From: CAZOBJ01 sp964577825
GTDB lineage: Bacteria; Planctomycetota; SZUA-567; JAFGNG01
Assembly (NCBI GenBank): GCA_964577825.1
Contig: CAZOBJ010000058.1
Location: 1-19,982, forward strand
DNA length: 19,982 nt
Direction of reading: 5' to 3'
In this document: in pieces, positions 7,562 to 14,734 of the stretch
Layout of the letters: each line of letters starts with the position of its first letter
Position numbering within the stretch: position 1 is the stretch's first letter
Translations under genes and position numbers: made by a program
Notes under the pieces: model-generated
What the model saw: the letters and a program-made list of their open reading frames with translations, nothing else
The model's database searches: none
What the model was told of the DNA's origin: nothing

Positions 7562-8736
7562 CGCTCCGTCCGGGCCGATGCTTCCTCTCGCCGGATGCGG
7601 TCCTGGCAGTTGGCCAAGAAGTCGCCGATCAGCCTGTGCAGCGCCTGATGCTCGATCAGGAACACGTCGTGCCCGTAGCCGGACTCCACCTCGCAGAAGC
7701 TGACCGTGGCGCCGTTGGCATGCAGGGCGCGCACAATCTCCTGGGATTGATAGGTCGGGAAGAGCCAGTCGCCGCTAAAAGACAGGACCAGAAAGTTGCT
7801 GCGCACGCCGCGAAAGGCCTCGAGCAAAGAGCCATAGTCGCTGGCCAGGTCGAAGTAGTCCATCGCTTTGGTAAGGTACAAGTAGCTGTTGGGATCGAAG
7901 CGCTGCACAAACGCGTCCCCCTGGTGCCGAAGGTAACTCTCGACCTGAAAATCCGGCGGGCCGAAGTCGTATCCCACGCTGGAGCGATCCTGCAGCCGAC
8001 GGCCGAATTTCTCGTGCATGGACCGGTCGCTCAGGTAGGTGATGTGTCCCACCATCCGCGCCACGGCCAAACCACGAGGTGGCGGATGCTCGGTCGCATA
8101 GGAGCCGCCGTTCCAGTCCGGATCGGAATAGATGGCCTGGCGCCCGACTTCATCAAAGGCAATGGCCTGCGTGTTGAGGCGCGCGCTGCTGGCTATGCAC
8201 ACGGCCGCCTGGACCATGTCCGGATAGTCAATCGCCCACTGCAGGACCTGCATCCCACCGAACGATCCGCCGATCACGCACAGGAGCTTGTGCACCCCCA
8301 GATGCTCGGATACCAGAGCGTGCTGGACCCTGACCATGTCTCGCACGGTCACCATCGGAAAGTCGAGTCCGTAGGGCCTGCCGGTATCGGGGTTGATGGA
8401 GGAAGGCCCGGTGCTGCCTCTACAGCCTCCGATGATGTTCGAACAAATCACGAAGTACTGATCCGTGTCGATCGGTTTGCCCGGACCCACCATGATGTCC
8501 CACCAGCCCGGCTTGGCCTCGTCCGGAGAGTGTTTGCCGGCAACGTGCGCATCGCCGCTGAGCGCATGGCAGATCAGCACGGCGTTGTCGCCCTCGGGCG
8601 CGAGCTGTCCGTAAGTCTCGTACGCCACGTCGATGGGGCCGAGCCTCGCGCCGCAACGCAACTCGAGCTCGTCTGGCGGCTCTGCAAACCGCCAGGACTT
8701 GGTCTCGACGAGAAACCGGCCCTGCGTTCCAGTCAC
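7558..8736 (-). CDS. metX: MetX, homoserine O-acyltransferase
   Basis: Transfers an acyl group (acetyl or succinyl) from CoA to homoserine, the committed step to methionine. 392 aa with the chosen start. Alpha/beta-hydrolase fold: nucleophile elbow GGSFGGMQVLQW (S158), catalytic aspartate in SFSGDWLFPTYQ (D323) and histidine in GYGHDVF (H356). NIIGGCRGSTGPSSINP is also typical of the family. I use the GTG at 8736, which has GAGAGG eight bases upstream and gives a normal MetX N-terminus. An in-frame ATG at 8898 would add 54 arginine-rich residues unlike any MetX. Stop codon overlaps the metW start. Whether it uses acetyl- or succinyl-CoA cannot be decided by eye. Confidence 0.95.
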   Translation of the reverse strand: MTGTQGRFLVETKSWRFAEPPDELELRCGARLGPIDVAYETYGQLAPEGDNAVLICHALSGDAHVAGKHSPDEAKPGWWDIMVGPGKPIDTDQYFVICSNIIGGCRGSTGPSSINPDTGRPYGLDFPMVTVRDMVRVQHALVSEHLGVHKLLCVIGGSFGGMQVLQWAIDYPDMVQAAVCIASSARLNTQAIAFDEVGRQAIYSDPDWNGGSYATEHPPPRGLAVARMVGHITYLSDRSMHEKFGRRLQDRSSVGYDFGPPDFQVESYLRHQGDAFVQRFDPNSYLYLTKAMDYFDLASDYGSLLEAFRGVRSNFLVLSFSGDWLFPTYQSQEIVRALHANGATVSFCEVESGYGHDVFLIEHQALHRLIGDFLANCQDRIRREEASARTER

Positions 8737-8911
8737 AACACACACCTCTCGCAACGATAGTCTCTCGCTCTGCTCCGGGCGCAGACAGCCTCGCCCGGGG
8801 CGGGTTCGCGCGACACCCTCGGCAACATGGCTTGCGCGTCCCGCGCACGGACGGGCGGCGGCCCAGCGCTTCGGCTTCCGTCCGGGAACTCTGCACAAGC
8901 TTCGGCCCCCG

Positions 8912-9763
8912 CTAGCCGGCCGCAGCCGTCTGGCTTGCCGGCTGCGCCGACGCGCTGTGCCGTCCCAGCACGGCCTGGGCGCCCCGCTTGCCGGACAGCA
9001 ACATGGCGCCGAATGTAGGCCCCATGCGCGGGAGCCCCAGCGCGGTGCTCACGGCCATCCCGGTCACCACCACACCGGGGTGAAGCTCCCCGGTATGCTC
9101 CACGACCAGGTCCTCGGACCGATCAACCCACATGCCCCCGCACCCCTTCGCTTGGAACAGACCATGCTCCTCCAGCGACCGCAGCACGCATGCGTCGTGC
9201 CCGGTGGCGTCCACCACCGTGTCGGCGGTCAGGGCCACGGGGTCCACGCACGTGATCTGTCTGGGCAGGGACGAGACGGCCGACCAGTTGACAACGGCCC
9301 CGGCCACTCGGCCCCCCTCGCGCAGGACCACGTCGTCGAAGCTCGTCATGTTCAGGATTTTCACCCCTGCGTCGCACGCGGCGGCAATGAGCTTGGAGCA
9401 CGCATGAGGCCCGTCTGCCACGTACAATCCTTCGCCTGCGTGCTTGTAGGGCACCCCCAGGGCGTCGAGCTCCTTGTGGGCCGGGGCGCGCACCGTGACC
9501 TTGTTCATCAGGTATCCGCCGAGCCAGAACCCGCCGCCCAGGTAGTTGTTGCGTTCTACGACCAAGGTCTTGCAGCCCTGGGCAGCCACCTCCTTGGCCA
9601 GCATCAGCCCGCTCGGCCCGCCCCCGATCACCAGGCAGTCGCAGCTCGTATGCGCCAAGAGCTCTTCGGAGAAGGCGGCGACCAGCGCGCGCGTGACCGC
9701 TTCTTCATCCGCGCGGGCAAACAGACGCTGGCCCTCGCTCTCGACTCGCTTCCTCTCGTCCAT
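8912..9763 (-). CDS. thi4: Thi4-family thiazole synthase with a cysteine at the sulfur-donor position
   Basis: FAD/NAD-fold enzyme that makes the adenylated thiazole of thiamin from NAD and glycine plus sulfur. 283 aa. Dinucleotide-binding GGGPSGL at 47-53; NNYLGGGFWLGGYLMNKVTVRAP at 72-94 (a Thi4 hallmark); VVNWSAV at 157-163; ITCVDP at 170-175; VDATGHDA at 184-191; RMGPTFGAMLLSGKRGAQ at 246-263. C172 aligns with the yeast suicide cysteine C205 (QCCMDP), whereas the sulfide-dependent archaeal enzymes have histidine there (HVDP in Methanocaldococcus). Preceded by GGGGAG nine bases before the ATG and 32 bases after the cystathionine gamma-synthase gene. No other thiamin gene and no TPP riboswitch is visible nearby. 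Old annotations may call this family ribulose-1,5-bisphosphate synthetase. Confidence 0.92.
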   Translation of the reverse strand: MDERKRVESEGQRLFARADEEAVTRALVAAFSEELLAHTSCDCLVIGGGPSGLMLAKEVAAQGCKTLVVERNNYLGGGFWLGGYLMNKVTVRAPAHKELDALGVPYKHAGEGLYVADGPHACSKLIAAACDAGVKILNMTSFDDVVLREGGRVAGAVVNWSAVSSLPRQITCVDPVALTADTVVDATGHDACVLRSLEEHGLFQAKGCGGMWVDRSEDLVVEHTGELHPGVVVTGMAVSTALGLPRMGPTFGAMLLSGKRGAQAVLGRHSASAQPASQTAAAG

Positions 9764-9795
9764 CTCGTTTTCTCCCCTTCACAAGACCATCCGAG

Positions 9796-10980
9796 TTACA
9801 GCTCATTCAACGCTTGGTCCAGGTCGCGGACAATGTCCTCAGCGTCCTCCACGCCGACGGACAACCGCACCAGATTGTCCTTCATGCCGTAGGCCTGACG
9901 CTGTGCCTCGGACAAGTCCCAATAGCCCATGATCACGGCCTGCTCGACAAGGCACTCCGTGCCGCCGAGGCTCGGGGCGATCACCGGGATTCGCAGCGCG
10001 TCGACGAATCGTGCGGTCCCCTCGAAGTCGGCGTCCACGAGAAACGACACCACTCCGCCGAACCCGGGCATCTGTCGCGCTGCCAGCTCGTGTTGCGTGT
10101 GGGACGGCAGGCCCGGGTAGAACACCTGCCGGACGCGCCCATGGGCCTCCAGGAACTCGGCCACGGCCTGTCCGGTTTCGTTTTGCCTGGCGACTCGCAG
10201 GCCGAGCGTTTTCAGCCCCCGATCGAGCAACCAGGCGGTGTCCGGAGCACAGATGCCGCCCAGGGTCATCAACAGCTCGGACACCGGAGCCAAAGTCCCT
10301 TCCTTGCCCGCCAGGACGCCGGCGATTAGATCATTGTGTCCGCCGAGGTACTTGGTTGCCGAGTGCAGAACCAGATCCACGCCCAGGTCCAGGGGCCGGA
10401 GATTCACCGGCGTCGCAAAGGTGCTGTCCACGACGGTCAGCACCCCTCTCCCACGCCCCAGATCCCCGAGCCGCTCCACGTCCAGGACGTGGAGGTAGGG
10501 GTTCGTCGGCATCTCGGTGAATACCATCCGGGTGGATGGCTCCACCGCCTGTTCGATCTCTTCCACAGAAGGAGGCACGACACTGGCGCGCACACCGAAC
10601 TTCGCCAGGAACTCGGAGCCGAAGTCGCGCGTACGCTTGTACGCGTCGCTGGTCAGGACGATGTGGTCGCCGCTTTGCAGCACCGCCAGCATCAAGGTCG
10701 TAACCGCGGCCATGCCGCTGGCGAAGAGCTGGGCCGCTTCGGCTCCTTCCAGGGCCGCCAGTCTGTCCTGGGTGTGCGCCACGGTCGGATTGCCCATGCG
10801 CCCGTACTCCGCCTGGCGGCGCGAGGTGCGTCCCTCAAGGTAGCCGATCAACGCGTTCGTGGACTCGAACTTGAACGGGGCCGACCGGACCAAGGGCGTG
10901 GCGACCGAGCTCGAGGTCTCGCACGGCCTCGCCCCGGCGTGAACGCACTCCGTGGAGCTCACTTTGTTCTCGTTGGCCAT
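9796..10980 (-). CDS. metB: Cystathionine gamma-synthase, plant-like (Cys/Met metabolism PLP enzyme)
   Basis: PLP enzyme that joins an O-acyl-homoserine to cysteine to give cystathionine. 394 aa, typical length. RMGNPT at 61-66, SGM at 88-90, VDSTFATPVN at 184-193 (D185 pairs with the PLP ring nitrogen) and HSATKYLGGHND at 206-217 with the PLP lysine K210. The C-terminal motifs IAPSLGGTECLVEQ and YWDLSEAQRQAYGMKDNLVR resemble plant cystathionine gamma-synthase, as does the SDAYKRTRDF segment (111-120). This favours gamma-synthase over O-acetylhomoserine sulfhydrylase or gamma-lyase. Starts 11 bases after its upstream paralogue, with GGGAGAG as ribosome-binding site. The MetX product made two genes downstream would be its substrate. 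Confidence 0.85.
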   Translation of the reverse strand: MANENKVSSTECVHAGARPCETSSSVATPLVRSAPFKFESTNALIGYLEGRTSRRQAEYGRMGNPTVAHTQDRLAALEGAEAAQLFASGMAAVTTLMLAVLQSGDHIVLTSDAYKRTRDFGSEFLAKFGVRASVVPPSVEEIEQAVEPSTRMVFTEMPTNPYLHVLDVERLGDLGRGRGVLTVVDSTFATPVNLRPLDLGVDLVLHSATKYLGGHNDLIAGVLAGKEGTLAPVSELLMTLGGICAPDTAWLLDRGLKTLGLRVARQNETGQAVAEFLEAHGRVRQVFYPGLPSHTQHELAARQMPGFGGVVSFLVDADFEGTARFVDALRIPVIAPSLGGTECLVEQAVIMGYWDLSEAQRQAYGMKDNLVRLSVGVEDAEDIVRDLDQALNEL

Positions 10981-10991
10981 TCTTCTCTCCC

Positions 10992-12134
10992 TCAGACGGC
11001 CTTCTGAAAAGCTGCCTCCAGGTCGGCGATCAAGTCGTCCGGGTCCTCAATGCCGACCGAGAGCCTGATGAGATTGTCCCCGATCCCCAGCCGGCACAGC
11101 TCTCGGCGCGCGTACGGCAGGTGGGTCATCTTCGCCGGGAGGGTGATGATGCTCTCCACCGCACCCAGGCTGACGGCCAGGGTCCATACGGACACCGCGT
11201 TGACGAGCGTTCGCGCGCAAACGGGAGGCTTGACCGTAAAGGAGAGCACTGCACCCGATCCGTCGGCCTGCTGCAAGTGGAGGGCGCCCGCCTCCCCGAG
11301 CCCGGAGTCCGGATAGAACACGCGCTCCACGTCGTCTCGGCCGCGCAGCCATGCGGCGATCCGTTGCGCGCCGTCCTGGCCTCGCTCCATGCGGACCGAC
11401 AGGGTCTTGGCGCCGCGCAGCACCAGCCAGCAATCGAACGGCGACGGCACCGCGCCCACGGAGTTCTGGATGCCATGGATGCGGCGGGCCAGTCCCTTGT
11501 CATTCGTTGCGGCGAGCCCCAGGATCACATCGCTATGTCCGCCCAGGAACTTCGTGGCGCTGTGAACCACGATATCCGCGCCGTGCTCGAGCGGACGCTG
11601 GAGCATCGGCGACATGAACGTGTTGTCCACCATCACGAACGCATTCCTGGCATGGGCCAGGTGCGAGACCGCGGCCAGGCCCGTGACGCGCATGAGGGGG
11701 TTGGACGGAGTCTCGACGAGCACTAGGCGTGTGCATTCGCGAAACGCGTCTTCGACACGGTCCAGGTCGCCCGTATCCACGAACGTGGCGGAGATTCCCA
11801 AATCGTCGAAGATACGCGTCAACACCCGATAGGTGCCACCGTACAGCCCCTCGGTCGCGACGATGTGGTCGCCCGAGCTGAGCAACATCAGGCAGCTCGA
11901 TATCGCAGCCATGCCGGAGGAGAACGCGCACCCGTAGGCGCCCGACTCGAGCGAGGCGATGTAATCCTCCAGGATCGCCCTGGTTGGATTGCCGGTGCGC
12001 GAATAGTCGTAGCCCTTGTTCTCGCCGACGGCCTCCTGCTTGAACGTGGAGACCTGATAGATCGGCGGGCTCACGGCCCCGGTGTGCTCACAGGCCTCAC
12101 CGGGGAAATGGATCAGTCGAGTCGCGAAGCGCAT
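10992..12134 (-). CDS. Cystathionine gamma-lyase / beta-lyase type PLP enzyme
   Basis: Second member of the Cys/Met metabolism PLP family, 380 aa. YDYSRTGNPTR at 42-52, SSGMAAI at 72-78, VDNTFMSPMLQRPL at 169-182 (D170) and HSATKFLGGHSDV at 191-203 with the PLP lysine K195. The C-terminal signature SLGAVESIITLPAKMTH is shared by cystathionine gamma-lyases and Bacillus-type beta-lyases, and also occurs in some O-acetylhomoserine sulfhydrylases. Side by side with a clear gamma-synthase, the likely role is cleavage of cystathionine, to homocysteine (forward trans-sulfuration) or to cysteine (reverse). Which bond is cut cannot be read from the sequence. ATG at 12134 has AGGGAG seven bases upstream. 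A 180-bp gap with a perfect hairpin separates it from cysK. Confidence 0.85.
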   Translation of the reverse strand: MRFATRLIHFPGEACEHTGAVSPPIYQVSTFKQEAVGENKGYDYSRTGNPTRAILEDYIASLESGAYGCAFSSGMAAISSCLMLLSSGDHIVATEGLYGGTYRVLTRIFDDLGISATFVDTGDLDRVEDAFRECTRLVLVETPSNPLMRVTGLAAVSHLAHARNAFVMVDNTFMSPMLQRPLEHGADIVVHSATKFLGGHSDVILGLAATNDKGLARRIHGIQNSVGAVPSPFDCWLVLRGAKTLSVRMERGQDGAQRIAAWLRGRDDVERVFYPDSGLGEAGALHLQQADGSGAVLSFTVKPPVCARTLVNAVSVWTLAVSLGAVESIITLPAKMTHLPYARRELCRLGIGDNLIRLSVGIEDPDDLIADLEAAFQKAV

Positions 12135-12243
12135 GCGCTACTCCCTGGGCGCGATGCACGCATCGAACGTGGCCGATTGGCCGGCAAGGACCGTCTTCTC
12201 GCCGCGCCCGGGCGGAGATCCAGCCGGGCGCTGCGATCGGATC

Positions 12244-12276
12244 ACGGTTGCGCCCCGGAGACCGGGGCGCAACCGT
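12244..12276. terminator. Perfect 15-bp-stem hairpin between cysK and the cystathionine lyase-type gene
   Basis: Arms 12244-12258 and 12262-12276 are exact reverse complements (ACGGTTGCGCCCCGG), with loop AGA on the plus strand. It starts 39 bases after the cysK stop and lies 110 bases before the next ATG. No T-run follows on either strand, so it may be a non-canonical terminator, an attenuator or an mRNA-stabilising end that lowers expression of the downstream met genes. Confidence 0.6.
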
Positions 12277-12314
12277 CTTCCTGGAGAACGCCGAACACGG
12301 CTCTCCCTCCCCGT

Positions 12315-13241
12315 CTACTCTTGGAAGAGCCATGTGCTCAGATAGCGCTCCCCCGTGTCTGGAAGAACGACCACGATCAACTTGCCGGCGTTCTCGGTCC
12401 GTTTGGCGACCTGTACAGCGGCGCACACAGCGGCACCGGAAGAGATGCCGGCCAAGATGCCCTCCTCCTTGGCCAGCCTGCGGGCCATGTCCCCAGCTTC
12501 GTCGTCACCTACTCTGACCACCTGATCGATCAGCTCGGTTCTCAGCACATCCGGCACGAATCCGGCCCCAATCCCTTGAATGCGGTGCGGACCCGGCTCG
12601 CCGCCTGAGAGCACGGGCGAGTCCGCGGGTTCCACGGCGATGGCCTGCATCTCGGGCTTGCGCTGCTTGAGCACTTCGGCCACCCCCGTAATGGTGCCCC
12701 CCGTGCCGACCCCCGCGACCACGCAGTCCACCCGCCCCTCCGTGTCGCGCCATATCTCCTCGGCGGTGGTCTCGCGGTGCACCTTCGGATTGGCGGCGTT
12801 CTTGAACTGTTGCGGTACAAAGGCGGCAGGCGTCTGTTCGGCGATCTCCTGTGCCTTGCGAACCGCTCCGGGCATCCCTTCCCCGCCGGGCGTGAGCACA
12901 AGTTCCGCGCCCAGGACGCGAAGAAGCTGCCGTCGCTCCACGCTCATCGTGTCCGGCATGGTGAGGATCAGCTTGTACCCACGGGCCGCGCACACAAACG
13001 CCAGGGCGATGCCGGTGTTTCCGCTCGTGGGCTCCACGACGACGGTGCCCTTTCCGATATGCCCCTCGCGCTCAGCGGCGTCGATCATGCTCACGCCGAT
13101 GCGGTCCTTGACGCTGGAGAGCGGATTGAAGGACTCCAGCTTGGCCACCACTTTCGCGGACACGCCTTGCGTGACCCGGTTGAGCCGGACGAGCGGCGTG
13201 TTCCCCACGGTCTGCGTGATATCTCGGTATATCCCAGCCAT
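12315..13241 (-). CDS. cysK: Cysteine synthase (O-acetylserine sulfhydrylase)
   Basis: PLP enzyme that makes cysteine from O-acetylserine and sulfide. 308 aa with the ATG at 13241 (MAGIYRDITQTVGNTPLVRL), the typical family length and N-terminus, with GGGAGA nine bases upstream. The same frame extends to 13436 but overlaps the rrf2 gene and looks non-coding. Substrate loop and PLP lysine in NPLSSVKDRIG (K45), PTSGNTGIAL at 71-80, phosphate-binding GVGTGGTITG at 178-187, and GISSGAAV near the C-terminus. Lies 62 bases after an Rrf2 regulator gene, an arrangement recalling the functional CymR-CysK pair of Bacillus, although this Rrf2 protein is of the cysteine-containing IscR kind. No serine acetyltransferase gene is in the window. 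Confidence 0.96.
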   Translation of the reverse strand: MAGIYRDITQTVGNTPLVRLNRVTQGVSAKVVAKLESFNPLSSVKDRIGVSMIDAAEREGHIGKGTVVVEPTSGNTGIALAFVCAARGYKLILTMPDTMSVERRQLLRVLGAELVLTPGGEGMPGAVRKAQEIAEQTPAAFVPQQFKNAANPKVHRETTAEEIWRDTEGRVDCVVAGVGTGGTITGVAEVLKQRKPEMQAIAVEPADSPVLSGGEPGPHRIQGIGAGFVPDVLRTELIDQVVRVGDDEAGDMARRLAKEEGILAGISSGAAVCAAVQVAKRTENAGKLIVVVLPDTGERYLSTWLFQE

Positions 13242-13284
13242 TTGCCTGTCTCCCGCCAGGGCCTCACTCACCCATCCCCAGTGT

Positions 13285-13300
13285 CTCGCATGCATGCGAG
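13285..13300. promoter_or_regulatory. 16-bp perfect palindrome in the rrf2-cysK spacer
   Basis: CTCGCATGCATGCGAG is its own reverse complement. It begins just after the rrf2 stop codon and lies 44 bases before the cysK start. It could be a protein-binding site or the core of an RNA hairpin. No function can be assigned from the sequence. Confidence 0.35.
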
Positions 13301-13303
13301 CCG

Positions 13304-13747
13304 TCAGATGTGATACGTCCGCGTCGCGACCTGCGCCTTGCGGCGCTGCCTGTCGGCAAGGTCCTCGAGCGTGGTTCGTTCGAGGACTTCCACAACTGCG
13401 GCCTTCACCTGCTTCCATGTCTCGTGCGTGGGGCATCGATCCCGGAAATCACAAGCCTCGGCTTGGTCCACACACGCGACCGGGGCCGCGGACCCCTCCA
13501 GCGCCGCATACACGTCACTGAGCCGAATGGACGACGGACAAGAGGCCAGCACATAGCCGCCGTGAGACCCGCGCACGGATTCGACCAGGCCTGCTGTTCT
13601 GAGCGCACACATGATGCTCTCCAGATACTTGGGCGAAATGCGCTGGCTCTTCCCCAGCTCGTGCACCGACACAACCCGGTCCGGGTACGCCGCAGCCAGC
13701 TCCGCGAGCGCCCGGGTGCCATAACGCATCCTGGTTGACACATGCAT
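13304..13747 (-). CDS. Rrf2-family regulator, IscR-like, with probable Fe-S cluster ligands (copy A)
   Basis: Winged-helix DNA-binding regulator, 147 aa from the ATG at 13747. MHVSTRMRYGTRAL is a classic Rrf2 N-terminus. The recognition region QRISPKYLESIMCALRTAGLV is followed by the wing RGSHGGYVLA. Cysteines C92-x6-C99-x5-C105 and H108 in CPTHETW correspond to the 2Fe-2S ligands C92, C98, C104 and H107 of E. coli IscR, with one extra residue in the first spacing. An ATG at 13759 is also in frame, but GAGAGG sits almost on it, so I prefer 13747. Has its own promoter with an inverted repeat over the presumed transcription start, suggesting autoregulation. Followed by cysK and the met genes, so it probably senses Fe-S or cysteine status and controls sulfur assimilation. 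Confidence 0.9.
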   Translation of the reverse strand: MHVSTRMRYGTRALAELAAAYPDRVVSVHELGKSQRISPKYLESIMCALRTAGLVESVRGSHGGYVLASCPSSIRLSDVYAALEGSAAPVACVDQAEACDFRDRCPTHETWKQVKAAVVEVLERTTLEDLADRQRRKAQVATRTYHI

Positions 13748-13765
13748 GGCAAGCCCCATTCCTCT

Positions 13766-13783
13766 CTATTCCTATCGGAACAG
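13766..13783. promoter_or_regulatory. Candidate Rrf2 operator in front of copy A
   Basis: Imperfect 18-bp inverted repeat CTATTCCTATCGGAACAG: TTCC and GGAA arms around TATC, plus outer CT/AG pairs. It covers the predicted start of transcription just downstream of the -10 box, an ideal site for repression. Binding by the adjacent Rrf2 protein is inferred. Confidence 0.55.
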
Positions 13784-13787
13784 TAGT

Positions 13788-13815
13788 ATATTAGCGCCTC
13801 CTTTCAGTCTGTCAA
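13788..13815 (-). promoter_or_regulatory. Sigma70-like promoter of the rrf2-cysK-met cluster
   Basis: Minus strand: -35 TTGACA at 13815-13810, a perfect consensus; 16-base spacer; -10 TAATAT at 13793-13788, five of six matches. Transcription would start near 13781, about 35 bases before the rrf2 ATG. This is the clearest promoter in the window. Confidence 0.75.
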
Positions 13816-14098
13816 GCCTTTTCCGAGAGAGTTTTGCCGAATTTCCGAGGCGGCGGGCCCACTCCGTACCGGGCGCCTGTGGCGGCCCCTAACCCCCAAT
13901 CACGTCGTCCTGCCCCCAGGTGCCCGCCTTCAACAGGGCTGGAGGCGGCAGTCCTGCGCCGACCTGGCAAGCCACTCAGCCGACGGCATGTGCACCGCCC
14001 GCCTGGAAAGACTCACGAGCTGTGCCGCGCACACTCGGAGCTCGGACCGCGCTGCACGCGTACCGGTCGGTCTTGCCGGCGTCACCCGGCCGGCGCCG

Positions 14099-14704
14099 CT
14101 AGGGCGTGTCGGCGAAATGCTTCTGGACGTAGTGTTCCAAGAGACGGATTGCCTCGTCCTTGCACTGGCCGCACACGGTCCCTAGCTTGGTGTGTTCCTG
14201 AAGCGCCTGGTAGGTGCGCGCGCCTTCGAGCACGGCGTCTTCGATCTCGTGGTCCGTGACGTTCATGCACTGGCACACCATGCGGGCCTTGTCCTCCCGC
14301 ACCTTTTCCGATCGCCCGGAGCGCCGGTAGTAGTCGTTGATCGCAGCGCGCAAGGCCTTGTCGCCGAGCACCGAGCAGTGGATCTTGTGCTCCGGCAGTC
14401 CGCCCAGCCGCTCGGTGATGTCCTTCGGGCTCACATTGAAGGCCGCGTCCGGGGACATGCCCTTGACCACTTCGGACAGGATCGACGTACTCGCGATGGC
14501 ACTCGCGCAGCCGTAGGTCTTCCACCGGCAGTCCCGGATCGTCTCCTTCTCGGGGTCGACGGTGATCAGCATGAGCATCTGATCGCCGCATTTGACGTTG
14601 CCCACGAGGCCCCGGCCCTCCTCCGCAAACTCCTCGTCTTCCCCGAGCACGTTGCGGGGGTTCATAAAGTGGTCTTTGACTACATCGCTGTATACCCAGT
14701 CCAT
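14099..14704 (-). CDS. NifU-like Fe-S scaffold (IscU domain plus BFD-like 2Fe-2S domain)
   Basis: Scaffold on which Fe-S clusters are built from sulfur supplied by the desulfurase encoded just upstream. 201 aa. IscU domain at 1-130 with ligand cysteines C39 (VKCGDQ, followed by the conserved D41), C66 (YGCASAIAS) and C110 (IHCSVLG). A BFD-like domain at 142-192 has C144-x-C146 and C178-x2-C181, the pattern of the central permanent 2Fe-2S domain of NifU. The C-terminal Nfu domain of full-length NifU is absent. ATG at 14704 has AAGGAG six bases upstream. The gene lies 30 bases after the desulfurase gene. Such two-domain proteins serve general Fe-S assembly in many non-diazotrophs. I see no nitrogenase genes, so the nif label need not imply nitrogen fixation. 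Confidence 0.93.
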   Translation of the reverse strand: MDWVYSDVVKDHFMNPRNVLGEDEEFAEEGRGLVGNVKCGDQMLMLITVDPEKETIRDCRWKTYGCASAIASTSILSEVVKGMSPDAAFNVSPKDITERLGGLPEHKIHCSVLGDKALRAAINDYYRRSGRSEKVREDKARMVCQCMNVTDHEIEDAVLEGARTYQALQEHTKLGTVCGQCKDEAIRLLEHYVQKHFADTP

Positions 14705-14734
14705 ATGCGGCTCCTTGGTCTCGCTTTGGGCGCC

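Larger units (their letters stand above)
13748..14098. other. 351-bp intergenic region between the nifU-like gene and rrf2 copy A
   Basis: The right part (13766-13815) holds the promoter and operator described separately. The part from about 13840 to 14098 is GC-rich with no convincing gene, tRNA or promoter. Next to the nifU-like stop, GCCGGC at 14075-14080 and 14089-14094 can form a 6-bp stem with an 8-base loop, but no T-run follows, so a terminator is only weakly supported. Confidence 0.6.

Noticed and set aside
8737..8898. Extended MetX N-terminus from the ATG at 8898
   Set aside because: The added 54 residues are Arg/Gly-rich, unlike the family. The GTG at 8736 has a good ribosome-binding site.
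8737..8911. Possible hairpin (CGGACGG 8848-8854 with CCGTCCG 8878-8884) or riboswitch upstream of metX
   Set aside because: Seven pairs across a 23-base loop is weak in such GC-rich DNA, and no SAM-riboswitch or promoter motif was visible.
12135..12314. Possible SAM or SAH riboswitch in the leader of the trans-sulfuration genes
   Set aside because: Apart from the perfect hairpin I could not match conserved riboswitch cores. A covariance-model search with Rfam would be decisive.
13242..13436. Extended CysK N-terminus from the ATG at 13436
   Set aside because: It overlaps the rrf2 coding region and adds 65 residues not seen in cysteine synthases.
13840..14098. Possible RNA gene or small ORF in the GC-rich gap
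   Set aside because: No tRNA arms, no ribosome-binding site with a sensible start, and only ordinary short GC-rich stems.
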